Origin: Alphaproteobacteria bacterium
GTDB taxonomy: Bacteria > Pseudomonadota > Alphaproteobacteria > UBA2136 > JALTLI01
DNA: 43,701 nt
Assembly (NCBI GenBank): GCA_027005635.1
Contig: JALTLI010000139.1
Coordinates: forward strand, 1-43,701
Direction: 5' to 3'
The notes beneath the pieces are model-generated. The model did no database searches, was not told where the DNA came from, and saw only the letters and a program-made list of their open reading frames with translations. Below, in pieces: positions 1 to 7,861 of the stretch (its first letter is position 1; the number at the start of each line of letters is the position of its first letter). The position numbers and the translations under genes are program-made.

Positions 1-127
1 CACGAATACGAATCTCAATTAATTTTGAAACAGCAATTTCACCATAATAATTACCATCATTTCGTATGCCAATAAATAACGCTTTTCCCGCTGTAGCAAA
101 TGTTAAATCAAATGCTATTGTATTTCC
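1..127. repeat. 127-bp terminal direct repeat, left copy
   Basis: The first 127 bases are identical to the last 127 (43575-43701). A tail gene reads in frame through the join when one copy is removed. The length equals a common maximum assembler k-mer, so I infer an assembly overlap of a circular or circularly permuted genome rather than a biological terminal repeat. The unique genome is then 43,574 bp. Confidence 0.95.
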
Positions 128-349
128 GGGGGTAATGCTATGCATTGAAGGTGCTGTAGCACCAGCAGCATAATTAGTACCTACAGGAAATTCCATATAA
201 CCGGCTGGATTGGTAATATTTAAAACATCAGATTTTGCTTCCCAATCAGCCCCAATAATAGGGGTCGGGTTGTCTCTTATGTTACCTGTCCGGTTAAATG
301 TATCTAATAGTTCATAAATTACTGGATCTACAGGATTAAAATTTTTCAT
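1..349 (-). CDS. Tail/fibre-associated protein, N-terminal part (gene continues across the join)
   Basis: The gene starts at ATG 349-347, overlapping the stop of the upstream gene as ATGA, and runs off the left edge after 116 codons plus one base. Joined to 43574-43294 it stays in frame and gives a 209-residue protein beginning MKNFNPVDPVIYELLDTFNR. There is no signal peptide, membrane segment or familiar catalytic motif. The composition is rich in T, I, V, N and G, typical of beta-structured fibre or baseplate-adaptor proteins. It sits between lysis genes and a PhoD-like fibre gene, so a role in the distal tail or receptor binding is inferred from context only. Confidence 0.8.
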   Translation of the reverse strand, partial: MKNFNPVDPVIYELLDTFNRTGNIRDNPTPIIGADWEAKSDVLNITNPAGYMEFPVGTNYAAGATAPSMHSITPGNTIAFDLTFATAGKALFIGIRNDGNYYGEIAVSKLIEIRIR

Positions 350-780
350 AATTCTTGTACCGCCTCAAAATAAATATGTGAATCATTAGCTGTTACTTCA
401 GCACTATCTACAATAAATTCTACCTGTGTAGGCAGTTCACTTTTAGGATCAAATGAATAAATTTCATCACCATCCATTTCAATTTCCCTTCTTAACCCCA
501 CCACATTTACATCATTATGAATGGTGTTATTAAATGATAAGAAACATGAAGAAACTACAGGTGTAACCCCTGATTTTGAAATAAGTTTTACCCTTATTCC
601 TAATAACCCATTAGGAAAAAATCGAATGTATTTTGTAGGTGAAGTAACCGTACTTGGCAATTCATCTACAGACAATATACCGAAAAGATTTTGTGGTAGT
701 TTAACGTGCTTATGCTTATTTGAAGATTCAGCATCCTCTTGATTCAATATATTTTCTACTGCATTTTTTATGCTACTCAT
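346..780 (-). CDS. Hypothetical tail-region protein (144 aa)
   Basis: ATG at 780 follows an AAGGT ribosome binding site and overlaps the stop of the o-spanin gene. The stop overlaps the start of the next fibre gene as ATGA, so the two are probably translationally coupled. The N-terminal 30 residues are polar (MSSIKNAVENILNQEDAESS), and the rest looks like beta-sheet with V/I/F alternation and no membrane segment. I do not recognise the family. Its place between spanins and fibre genes suggests a small fibre attachment or chaperone-type protein, but nothing in the sequence proves it. Confidence 0.75.
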   Translation of the reverse strand: MSSIKNAVENILNQEDAESSNKHKHVKLPQNLFGILSVDELPSTVTSPTKYIRFFPNGLLGIRVKLISKSGVTPVVSSCFLSFNNTIHNDVNVVGLRREIEMDGDEIYSFDPKSELPTQVEFIVDSAEVTANDSHIYFEAVQEL

Positions 781-1102
781 AATTTTTACCTTCTTTAGTA
801 TTGGCTCTAATTAATGTTTTAGAATATTCCTGTAGGGATATACTATATTTAAAAACCTGTTCCATGCTATAAGTAAAGTTTTCTATATCTTTTCTACTTT
901 TAAAACACATATAATTATTTACTTCTTTGTATTCCCATAATCTTAATTCAGGGGGTTGTGGTTTTGGGATAACCTGTAACAAATTCACGGGTTCTATTTT
1001 GGTAATCTTTGAACACCCGCTTAATACCAATATTATAAGACTTAACAAGCCTATCCATTGGTATTTTATTAATATCAGATTTATTAAATTTTTTAAATTC
1101 AT
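773..1102 (-). CDS. Outer-membrane lipoprotein spanin (Rz1-like)
   Basis: This is the o-spanin that, with the i-spanin, disrupts the outer membrane at the end of lysis. The first 30 residues are a hydrophobic signal ending in the lipobox LSGC (Cys30), followed by a short proline-containing stretch (IPKPQPPELRLWEY), both typical of Rz1 proteins. It is read in another frame and overlaps the i-spanin gene by 155 nt, then extends beyond it. A GAGG ribosome binding site lies 8 nt before the ATG. At 109 residues it is longer than lambda Rz1, the extra length being a helical C-terminal part. Its presence implies a Gram-negative host. Confidence 0.85.
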   Translation of the reverse strand: MNLKNLINLILIKYQWIGLLSLIILVLSGCSKITKIEPVNLLQVIPKPQPPELRLWEYKEVNNYMCFKSRKDIENFTYSMEQVFKYSISLQEYSKTLIRANTKEGKNYE

Positions 1103-1307
1103 TATTAGTAGCCTCTGAATATTCTATATTTAATTTTGTTACTGTTTTTCCTAATTGAAAAAGGGCTTCTTGTGTGTCTCTAACATTAGCTATTAAACTT
1201 TCATTATCCTTTTTAAGTATTGCATTTTCATTTATAAGATAATATACCCCATAAATTCCTGTAGCAATAATAGTTATTATTATAAGCCTAAATATCAGTA
1301 GATTCAT
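948..1307 (-). CDS. Inner-membrane spanin (Rz-like)
   Basis: The 119-residue protein has one N-terminal membrane segment (about residues 4-25, LIFRLIIITIIATGIYGVYY) followed by a charged, heptad-like periplasmic helix, the usual i-spanin plan (type II membrane protein with coiled-coil ectodomain). The o-spanin gene begins inside it in another frame, the classic overlapping Rz/Rz1 layout. Its 5' end overlaps the holin-like gene by 20 nt. It bridges the periplasm to the o-spanin so that the two membranes can fuse after the amidase has cut the wall. Confidence 0.85.
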   Translation of the reverse strand: MNLLIFRLIIITIIATGIYGVYYLINENAILKKDNESLIANVRDTQEALFQLGKTVTKLNIEYSEATNNEFKKFNKSDINKIPMDRLVKSYNIGIKRVFKDYQNRTREFVTGYPKTTTP

Positions 1308-1575
1308 ACTTAAACGCCTTAATCTCTTTAACAGTAGCTAAACCCAAATATCCCAAAATAATAGAAGCATGAAAACCAGCTAACCAAATCAAAGCACTAA
1401 CCATTTGTGCTATTACTACTTGATCTTCTACTTTTACGTTTTCTACTAGAATTAAGATTTTTATTGTTATCATTGCTGTTACTATCCACATCAGTAAATA
1501 GCTTAACCATGCCATCCTTCGCCTGTTTTTCCATTTTTGATTTTCCAGTGTTAATTTCTTTTGTTCTTGATTCAT
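1288..1575 (-). CDS. Holin-like two-helix membrane protein
   Basis: The preferred start is ATG 1575 (MNQEQKKLTL), giving 95 residues; an upstream in-frame ATG at 1593 is possible. There are two hydrophobic segments, about residues 24-45 (WLSYLLMWIVTAMITIKILI) and 58-78 (MVSALIWLAGFHASIILGYL), with a basic N-terminal region, as in two-TM holins. It lies between the amidase and the spanins and overlaps both: the last 179 nt of the amidase gene are read here in another frame. Holin function (pore formation, lysis timing) is inferred from topology and position. Confidence 0.65.
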   Translation of the reverse strand: MNQEQKKLTLENQKWKNRRRMAWLSYLLMWIVTAMITIKILILVENVKVEDQVVIAQMVSALIWLAGFHASIILGYLGLATVKEIKAFKYESTDI

Positions 1576-2011
1576 ACCATTCACCCACATCAAAGCATGG
1601 GCATACTTTCACCCATTCATTCTTAGTAATTTTACCATCTTTATTTTTATCGGGGCTATAATCCCTGTGACCTTTAATTTCTGATATATTGAACTGCCAT
1701 TTAAAGCCATCAACTAATAAACCTAAAGAATTAAATTGATTTTCAGTAAAATTATTTTCCGGTTTACCTTTTAAATTTAACCCGCCTATTAAACAGATAC
1801 CAATGGAATCAAAATTATGGCCTTTAACATGCGCCCCTGCTTTTTCTATTGGCCTTCCTATTTCTATTGTACCATCTGGAAGAATAACAAAATGATAACC
1901 AATATCTAACCACCCTTTAGATTTATGCCAATTTCGTATAATGTCAGCATTTACTTTTTGATTGGGTTTAGTAGCTGATGCATGAATAATAACTTTATTA
2001 ATATTTCTCAT
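1397..2011 (-). CDS. Endolysin: T7-lysozyme-type N-acetylmuramoyl-L-alanine amidase
   Basis: Cleaves the amide bond between N-acetylmuramic acid and L-alanine of peptidoglycan (Amidase_2/PGRP fold). Zinc ligands by comparison with T7 lysozyme are His10 (VIIHASAT), His115 (GHRDYSP) and Cys139 (VCPCFDV); Tyr39 lies in GYHF. Two features are notable. Residues 121-132 (DKNKDGKITKNE) match the canonical EF-hand calcium loop. A C-terminal tail of about 55 residues, rich in S, N, K and R and including RKRKSRR, lies wholly where the gene overlaps the holin frame. There is no signal peptide, so release should depend on the holin. Length is 204 residues against about 150 for T7 lysozyme. Confidence 0.93.
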   Translation of the reverse strand: MRNINKVIIHASATKPNQKVNADIIRNWHKSKGWLDIGYHFVILPDGTIEIGRPIEKAGAHVKGHNFDSIGICLIGGLNLKGKPENNFTENQFNSLGLLVDGFKWQFNISEIKGHRDYSPDKNKDGKITKNEWVKVCPCFDVGEWYESRTKEINTGKSKMEKQAKDGMVKLFTDVDSNSNDNNKNLNSSRKRKSRRSSSNSTNG

Positions 2012-2022
2012 AATTATTACCC

Positions 2023-3090
2023 TTAATAATTTTTAGCTATTGTAGCTATAAAATAAAAATAATCATTGGGATCAACTTCACATTTAACATCAATATACCT
2101 TGGATCATCTTTATTCAGATTACACGCTGAAAATTCAGCAAATCCATTTAAACCAAGTATTAAATCAGTTGTAGCCCCTGCTGCTAAAGTTAAATCATTC
2201 CAGCTCCCCCTGTTTATTCTAAATCTTAATACATAAGAAATTAATGATAAATTCTGTATTTGTATTGTTCCTTCTGTAGTTATACCTTTGATCTTAATAA
2301 AATCAGTATCTATATAATAATCACCTGCATAGTCTATTAATTTTGTAGGTGATAATTTAGAAACAATATTAACACTTGGCTTAACACCTTTTACTTTTGT
2401 ACCACCAGCATAGCTTACATATTTCAATTCTGAATTTGCACTTTTGGATGAATTACTTTCTGCCATCCCGGATAAGCCAAAAGGTAAATTATTATCATCA
2501 TCAATAAAAGATGAAATTTTAATATAATTAAAAGTATCGGATGATAGGGGTGTATCTTCATCTACCACTAATAATAAAAGTGTATCTGGTGCGGAATAGG
2601 ATACACCAACAATTTCAGCATATATATTACCTGTAGCAACACCATTTAATTTTATTCTTGATCCTAATTTATATATAGATGTTCTATTACCGGGTATGTT
2701 GATCCGTGTGGATGATACATAAACAGGGGTATCACCCATATCCACCCACATAAGATCTATATTATACAATATCCAATTTGTATTACTTTCATTCACCCCA
2801 CCATCACCTACAGGATCATTACCTGTATTGGGATTTACTATAGATTTATAAACATTTCCATCTGATCCCGTCACTAAACTATTTTTTATATACTTAGTTG
2901 AAGCATCCCATTCAGGAATGCCCCTTTCATTTACATGTTGACTAAAAACATCCTGTCTATTCAAAATCCAGTTAAAATTTTGATAAGTAGGAATTTCTGA
3001 AATCCATCCATTTTGTACTTTTGTTACCCCCGGATCTGTTTTATTTCCTGTTTCAGCCCATGCATTTAAAATATCTGGTTTAGCTGGCAT
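2023..3090 (-). CDS. Tail fibre protein with carbohydrate-binding-like module
   Basis: The N-terminal segment (about residues 1-60, with DILNAWAETG and FNWILNRQDVFSQHVNERGI) resembles N-termini common in phage tail fibre proteins. Residues 58-108 (WDASTKYIKNSLVTGSDGNV then YKSIV, then NTGNDP, then NWILY) follow the W-Y-G-V-Y-G-P-W spacing of small chitin/carbohydrate-binding modules. The remainder is beta-rich without a recognised domain. It follows the DUF2612 baseplate gene and precedes the endolysin. Receptor recognition is inferred. A GGAG ribosome binding site precedes the ATG. Confidence 0.75.
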   Translation of the reverse strand: MPAKPDILNAWAETGNKTDPGVTKVQNGWISEIPTYQNFNWILNRQDVFSQHVNERGIPEWDASTKYIKNSLVTGSDGNVYKSIVNPNTGNDPVGDGGVNESNTNWILYNIDLMWVDMGDTPVYVSSTRINIPGNRTSIYKLGSRIKLNGVATGNIYAEIVGVSYSAPDTLLLLVVDEDTPLSSDTFNYIKISSFIDDDNNLPFGLSGMAESNSSKSANSELKYVSYAGGTKVKGVKPSVNIVSKLSPTKLIDYAGDYYIDTDFIKIKGITTEGTIQIQNLSLISYVLRFRINRGSWNDLTLAAGATTDLILGLNGFAEFSACNLNKDDPRYIDVKCEVDPNDYFYFIATIAKNY

Positions 3091-3109
3091 TTTATATTAC
3101 TCCAAATTA

Positions 3110-4483
3110 TTAAGATGTTGAAAATTGAAAAACAGAACCACTACTTGAGCTAACAGTATAAAATTCTGTTCCATTATTCTTAAAAAATAAACCTTGTACT
3201 GTAGTTTCTTGTGCTGATATATCAAAAGAATCTAATAATGATGCTGTAGTAATATCCCATGCAGTTGTTAGCTTATAATGATATATGGTATCTGTATTTT
3301 GATTACAAACAAACATCTTAAACCCATCATTTCTAAAATATATATCTGATATGCCATTTATTACTGTAAATGAATCCCCGCTATAAGATGCTGTAGTAAT
3401 ATCCCATGCAGTTGCTAAATCATATTTAAAAATTTTAGTACCATTATCTGTTACAAACATTTCAAGCCCGTTAGGGTTAAATGAAATGCCTGTGGGGATA
3501 CCTGTTTCAGTAGATACACTAAATGAATTGCCACTATAAGATGCTGTAGTAATATCCCATGCAGTTGTTAAACTATATTCATATATTGAATCATTTACTG
3601 AACCTACAGTAAAAAATGTCAAACCATCATTTTTAAAATATAATCCTAAATTTACTGTATCTTGTACTGATAAATTTAACGAATTACTACTGTAGAATGC
3701 TGTACTAACATCCCATGCATTAGTTAAATTATATTCATAAACTGTTACTGTTCCGGTTACAAACATTTTAAGTCCATCAGGTGAAAATGAAATCCCCCTT
3801 GAATCTGCTAATTCAGCCGATATATCTTTAAAAACATTATTATATACTGAGTTTACTAATCGCCATGCATTGGGTATATAACTTAATTTAACACCCACAA
3901 CATCTGATAATAGATCTAATTCAGTTAATAATAAAATCTCATTAGAATTTAATTCTCTATCAAATGATAGTTGTATTTCATTTTCTGTAGAATTTATTAT
4001 TTCTAATGTATATACATGATCTATATTTAATAATGCCTTTGATGCTGAAACAATATCTTCCATTATACCGGAAGCAGAATTTTTTATTATTTTTGTTTTT
4101 ATAACTGCCCTGTATTGTGTATCGTCCAACAATGTATTACCTGTTTCATTGCTACCTTCACCACGGAAAATGCCCCCTACTGATGGATCATTAATATCAC
4201 CAAAAGAACCAACATTTACCCCCACAACACCAGCAAAACCAAAAAAAGTAAATCCACTTGCCAAAACTAATGGCCTCGGTATCCCTACAATTTTACCGAT
4301 AATATTAAGCTGTTCCCCTACTGCTGTATCAATACTTCTATTATTTAATAAATTATTAAAAACTTGATCCAATTCATCAGATCCTTTTAATAATGTTCTA
4401 ATATAATTTATTAAATTTGTAGATTCTTTAAATTGTGTGGCTAATCTACTTTCCGCAAGATCACCATGATTTATTAAACTCAT
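3110..4483 (-). CDS. DUF2612-type baseplate protein fused to a beta-propeller-like repeat domain
   Basis: Residues 1 to about 205 resemble the DUF2612 / baseplate wedge family that follows baseplate J in Mu-like tails (long N-terminal helix, LNIIGKIVGIPR, DDTQYRAVIKTKI, LSYIPNAW). The C-terminal half is built of about five units of roughly 50 residues, each with a pattern like G-x-S/Y-F-x-x-x-G-x-x-x-F-V/T and ending in YxLTTAWDITTASYSGxSF. This looks like a blade-repeat (propeller) domain. Fusing a sugar- or protein-binding repeat domain to the baseplate wedge would place it at the tail rim, so adsorption is the likely role. Its start overlaps the previous stop as ATGA. Confidence 0.8.
   Translation of the reverse strand: MSLINHGDLAESRLATQFKESTNLINYIRTLLKGSDELDQVFNNLLNNRSIDTAVGEQLNIIGKIVGIPRPLVLASGFTFFGFAGVVGVNVGSFGDINDPSVGGIFRGEGSNETGNTLLDDTQYRAVIKTKIIKNSASGIMEDIVSASKALLNIDHVYTLEIINSTENEIQLSFDRELNSNEILLLTELDLLSDVVGVKLSYIPNAWRLVNSVYNNVFKDISAELADSRGISFSPDGLKMFVTGTVTVYEYNLTNAWDVSTAFYSSNSLNLSVQDTVNLGLYFKNDGLTFFTVGSVNDSIYEYSLTTAWDITTASYSGNSFSVSTETGIPTGISFNPNGLEMFVTDNGTKIFKYDLATAWDITTASYSGDSFTVINGISDIYFRNDGFKMFVCNQNTDTIYHYKLTTAWDITTASLLDSFDISAQETTVQGLFFKNNGTEFYTVSSSSGSVFQFSTS
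3240..3720 (-). repeat. DNA-level repeats encoding the propeller blades
   Basis: A 28-bp unit (coding for an AWDITTAS stretch) occurs identically at 3240-3267, 3387-3414 and 3540-3567, with a diverged fourth copy near 3693. Spacings of 147, 153 and 153 bp are all multiples of three, so unequal recombination would add or remove blades without breaking the frame. Confidence 0.85.
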
Positions 4484-5649
4484 ATTATAGTAATCCTTGT
4501 AGTATCAAAATCCGCTTTTTCAAATTCATTTATAACTACATTTGATGTAGCTACAGGTGGAGTTACTGTATCCACTTTTAAACTGTTTACCTGTACACCT
4601 GAAACTGAATTTATAGGTATATAAAGTTCACTATAAATTACATCATCAGAAACACCATATCTTTTACCTTCGATTAAAAGCCCATTAGCAAAATCTACTA
4701 TAGCTTGTTTAACTTGTGTATCACCATCACCGGGATAATCTGATAATGGGGTTATATCCACTTCTATAAAAATATTAATAAGCGTTGGCCTTCTGAATTT
4801 TATTGCATGTGGTACATTTTGTGAATCCAATACATTGACAGTTACATTCCCATCAGTACCTATACCAATAGGTTTTTTATTAAAAATGGCTTGGGCTACT
4901 TCTGAATCAGTAGCACCTTCTACTACTGCTGAAAATGAATGTGGTGGTATTCCCAAAGCATCTACGGCTGTAGTATCATTTTCATAAATAAAAGCATCAA
5001 GCACTGTAGGTATATTTAAAATTTCTGCTAATAAGGATTCAATTTGTGCAACTGATCCAGATCCAAAGGATTTATTTCTTCTTATTCTCAATTCAGCATC
5101 AGTTTCTTCATCATCACCAATAGTAGCATCACTTGGATTAGTTACAGTATCCCATCCAGTAATAGGGGTATCAATAACAGTTAAAGTACCTGCAAAAGCA
5201 TTTACTGTACCCGATACTGAAGCTGTGGCTGTACCTGAACCAGTACCCGCCGCTATAGTAATATCAGCATCTACTACAAACTGTGCTTTAGTATCCGATG
5301 TGGAAATTAAACTACCCGCCGTTACTATTGTTCCATCTGTACCTGTCACATTTATAATAGCATTAGAAAAAGTAGCCGGTTTTCTAGTAATCCCGTTTAG
5401 TTGTACAAGGTTCGATAATGAAGCCCCCGTAGCTGCTGAAGGGTTATATGCATTGTGTACCGCTTCAGCAATTTCCCATAAATTAGCTTGTGATTCTGCT
5501 ATAACCCCATTTACCTGACCATCAGGGGATTGTGGATCTAAATTAAGATTATCACCAAAAACCGCCTTCATTTCAGCATTTAATTCAGATAATAATTGAT
5601 CTAAACGCTTTCTTTTAAAACCTGTAGAAAGTAATCCTGAATCAGACAT
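4480..5649 (-). CDS. Baseplate J-like protein (Mu gp47 family)
   Basis: At 389 residues with the typical opening (LDQLLSELNAEMKAVFG, DGQVNGVIAESQANLWEIAE, NPSAATGASLSNLVQLNGI) and the central DEETDAELRIRRNKSF motif, this is a baseplate_J protein, which forms the inner baseplate wedge and connects hub to fibres. It overlaps the gp25-like gene upstream and the DUF2612 gene downstream by a few bases. This W-J-I type order is conserved in contractile injection machines. Confidence 0.9.
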   Translation of the reverse strand: MSDSGLLSTGFKRKRLDQLLSELNAEMKAVFGDNLNLDPQSPDGQVNGVIAESQANLWEIAEAVHNAYNPSAATGASLSNLVQLNGITRKPATFSNAIINVTGTDGTIVTAGSLISTSDTKAQFVVDADITIAAGTGSGTATASVSGTVNAFAGTLTVIDTPITGWDTVTNPSDATIGDDEETDAELRIRRNKSFGSGSVAQIESLLAEILNIPTVLDAFIYENDTTAVDALGIPPHSFSAVVEGATDSEVAQAIFNKKPIGIGTDGNVTVNVLDSQNVPHAIKFRRPTLINIFIEVDITPLSDYPGDGDTQVKQAIVDFANGLLIEGKRYGVSDDVIYSELYIPINSVSGVQVNSLKVDTVTPPVATSNVVINEFEKADFDTTRITII

Positions 5650-5998
5650 TTATAGTTACCCCTTCAATTATGCCAAAGGTGGTTATGGCATCAAAGTTAA
5701 TAGTTAATTTTCTTGTATCACCATTAAATGATGATTGAAATCTGGTTAGTTTTTCTATATCAGGTGTATTTAAAATTTCTGATTTTAAAATAGCTTCTAC
5801 TTTTGCAATATCAAAAGGTTTTTTCAATATATTCTGAAAATAAGGAACACCTGCTTCAATATCTAAAAACCATTCACCCAAAAAGAATTTTAAACGGGTT
5901 CTTAAATGTTGTACTGTCTGTGCCCCTTTAGTAACAGTAGAAAATTTACCATCTTTTATAAATATATCATTATTGCTGTTTAATGCTTTACTTATCAT
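5642..5998 (-). CDS. gp25-like baseplate wedge protein (Mu gp46/DUF2634 type)
   Basis: 118 residues with the family signature: GAQTVQHLRTRLKFFLGEWF followed by DIEAGVPYFQNIL, then an alpha/beta C-terminus. These gp25/gpW-like proteins join sheath initiation to the wedge. It lies between the spike and baseplate J, as in Mu-like tails. There is no catalytic lysozyme motif, despite the historic family name. Confidence 0.85.
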   Translation of the reverse strand: MISKALNSNNDIFIKDGKFSTVTKGAQTVQHLRTRLKFFLGEWFLDIEAGVPYFQNILKKPFDIAKVEAILKSEILNTPDIEKLTRFQSSFNGDTRKLTINFDAITTFGIIEGVTINV

Positions 5999-6010
5999 AA
6001 CAATACCTTT

Positions 6011-6709
6011 TTAACTAGGTGGATCTGATTCTTGAGGGGAAGATCCAGTTCCAGCACCTATATACCCATGTGTATGGTTTTTTAAACTGATACCGCCACC
6101 TATAACATCCGTGGCTGCTGTTATGGTATCAGTGCTTGTTATGGTTCCATCTACATCCACATTACCATTTACCTGAAGCCCCCCATTAACTGTAAGTGTG
6201 TTGGTGTCTATTTGCATTGATCCATCAGCTTTTAATATTAATTTATTATCATTGGCTTCATTACGAATAGTTAAATTATTTGAATCATAATTATTTAACG
6301 CTTTTGGATTAGTCCTTAGCCCCATTAAAACCATCCCATCAGATAAATCATGAAACCGTTTATCATTGGGTTTTCTAATATCACCAAATTTCAGCCAATT
6401 ATCAATAGATCTTTCACTAAAAACTATTAAACAATCATCCCCTTTAGCTATTGGGAGTGTAATACTAAACCCCCCGGCTGTAGGAAAACACACAGGCACA
6501 TTAATCAATAAAGGTAAATTAACTGTTTCACCATCTACAAAAACACGTTTAATAGCTGGCTGTACTGTGCATGTCTGGGTAGATGGATCAAAAGTATCTA
6601 CTACTCCCGGCATAGCCGTGTGTAGCTCTTTAAGGGCATTAGTTACCGCCTGCTGTGTCAATGCTTCAAGTGATGGAAGCCCTTGTTTAGCTCTATTATC
6701 CTGACTCAT
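6011..6709 (-). CDS. Baseplate central spike (gpV/gp45/gp138-like) with HxH tip
   Basis: The chosen start is ATG 6709 (MSQDNRAKQG), which overlaps the previous stop as ATGA; 232 residues. Residues 30-130 resemble the OB-fold collar of Gp138/gp45 spikes (GVVDTFDPSTQTCTVQPAIK, GDDCLIVFSERSIDNWL). Then follow the repetitive strands of a trimeric beta-helix (LTVNGGLQVNGNVDVDGTI). The C-terminal LKNHTHGYIG carries the HxH motif that binds iron at the tip of P2/phi92 spikes. It punctures the outer membrane during sheath contraction. Confidence 0.88.
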   Translation of the reverse strand: MSQDNRAKQGLPSLEALTQQAVTNALKELHTAMPGVVDTFDPSTQTCTVQPAIKRVFVDGETVNLPLLINVPVCFPTAGGFSITLPIAKGDDCLIVFSERSIDNWLKFGDIRKPNDKRFHDLSDGMVLMGLRTNPKALNNYDSNNLTIRNEANDNKLILKADGSMQIDTNTLTVNGGLQVNGNVDVDGTITSTDTITAATDVIGGGISLKNHTHGYIGAGTGSSPQESDPPS

Positions 6710-7554
6710 ACACTTACACCTACTATAGCTGAACTCCATTCATCCCCATGTGTATCACCTACATGGGTTATTTTCCGTATCTTATAAATGCCTTCACCTG
6801 CTGTTTTTTTAATGTCTCTAAAATTCAAATCACCTAATGAAATATTTTGTGTTAATGATTCTATTTTTATTTTTCCATTAGGAATATATTCTGGATTCAA
6901 TAATGATTTAACATCAGCCCCTATTTCTGTGATTGTTGGACTACCTATCATGCCTGTGGATGCCGTTATTAAAAAAGTTCTATCAAGTGTTTTATCTTTA
7001 GATATTATATTTAATTCACCGTTATTAATAGACCATTCAAAATTATTTTCCTGTGCATACTGATCAAGTATATCTTTACTACTCCCACTTAAAGATACAC
7101 CTTGTAATTTATCACCTAAATTATCAAGCCCTTCTATACTCCCTTTAACAGTATCTTTAAAAGTATCAATAACACTTTCTATAATTTGTTTTACAGTTGT
7201 TCCTTCCTTAAAGGTAATATTTGTTTTTGCTGTATCAAAATCTTTAGCTCCATCATGTGCATATATAGTAGTAATCATATCTACACCTTGTTTTATATGT
7301 GTTACATTTCTAATCTGGCCTTTGAATAATAATTTAACATTATTTTCATATCCTGCATTTAAAATTATATTTTCTAATTCATCTTGTATTCTATCCCGTG
7401 TAAATTTAGATAAATTAAAAATTTCCAATTTAGCTAAATTAGGATAACCTGTTAAATCCTTTGTTATTTCAAATTTTAATCGCAAGCCAGTTATACGGAT
7501 ACCTGCAAGATCACCTATTAACAGTTCATAATCTCTTTTATACTGTAATGGCAT
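6706..7554 (-). CDS. Baseplate hub protein (gp44/gpD/gp27-like)
   Basis: 282 residues. The order plug - hub - spike and motifs such as LRLKFEITKDLTGYPNLAKL, IFNLSKFTRDRI and KDILDQYAQENNFEWSINNG fit the phage hub family that carries the spike trimer on the end of the tube. The start (MPLQYKRDYE) overlaps the upstream plug gene by 17 nt. No enzymatic motif is visible. Confidence 0.82.
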   Translation of the reverse strand: MPLQYKRDYELLIGDLAGIRITGLRLKFEITKDLTGYPNLAKLEIFNLSKFTRDRIQDELENIILNAGYENNVKLLFKGQIRNVTHIKQGVDMITTIYAHDGAKDFDTAKTNITFKEGTTVKQIIESVIDTFKDTVKGSIEGLDNLGDKLQGVSLSGSSKDILDQYAQENNFEWSINNGELNIISKDKTLDRTFLITASTGMIGSPTITEIGADVKSLLNPEYIPNGKIKIESLTQNISLGDLNFRDIKKTAGEGIYKIRKITHVGDTHGDEWSSAIVGVSV

Positions 7555-7861
7555 TATCTATTTCTTCCTGTGTAGCATGAACTAAAACTACTCTTTCCCC
7601 AATATCAAAAGCTGTAGCATCTATATTAGTTTGCTCTAAATCAACCATAAATAAAACACCTAGCCCTAAATTAAATTGTTTAATTATATCCGTTCCTAAA
7701 ACCATGCTTATACCCGAAGCAATTTCTACATTGTTTTTAATCAAATCAAAAGACCAATTATTAAAACGTGAATTATATAATGTTCTAAATTCATAAGTTT
7801 CGCTCAGAATCTCAATCTGAAATACTGCTGAATAATTTTTAGATAAAGGTATAATGTTCAT
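7538..7861 (-). CDS. Baseplate plug protein (DUF6983 / Pam3 gp18-like)
   Basis: 107 residues: FQIEILSETYEFRTLYNSRF, then W-x-F-D and ASGISMVLGTDIIKQF. This matches the small beta-rich family found in cyanophage Pam3 as the plug sealing the baseplate hub. It sits between the Dit-like protein and the hub, the expected place. The family assignment comes from remembered pattern and gene order. Confidence 0.75.
   Translation of the reverse strand: MNIIPLSKNYSAVFQIEILSETYEFRTLYNSRFNNWSFDLIKNNVEIASGISMVLGTDIIKQFNLGLGVLFMVDLEQTNIDATAFDIGERVVLVHATQEEIDNAITV

Noticed and set aside
1..127. 127-bp ends as true direct terminal repeats or att sites
   Set aside because: The repeat lies inside a coding gene that reads through the join, its length equals a common assembler k-mer, and no integrase is present.
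1407..1661. Leucine-rich plus-strand ORF over the amidase-holin overlap
   Set aside because: The Leu runs are the reverse complement of the Lys/Arg/Ser-rich amidase tail; there is no promoter or supporting neighbour.
3240..3720. Regularly spaced 28-bp repeats as a CRISPR array
   Set aside because: Spacings are in-frame multiples of three within a protein-coding repeat domain; between copies the sequence still encodes the same blade pattern.
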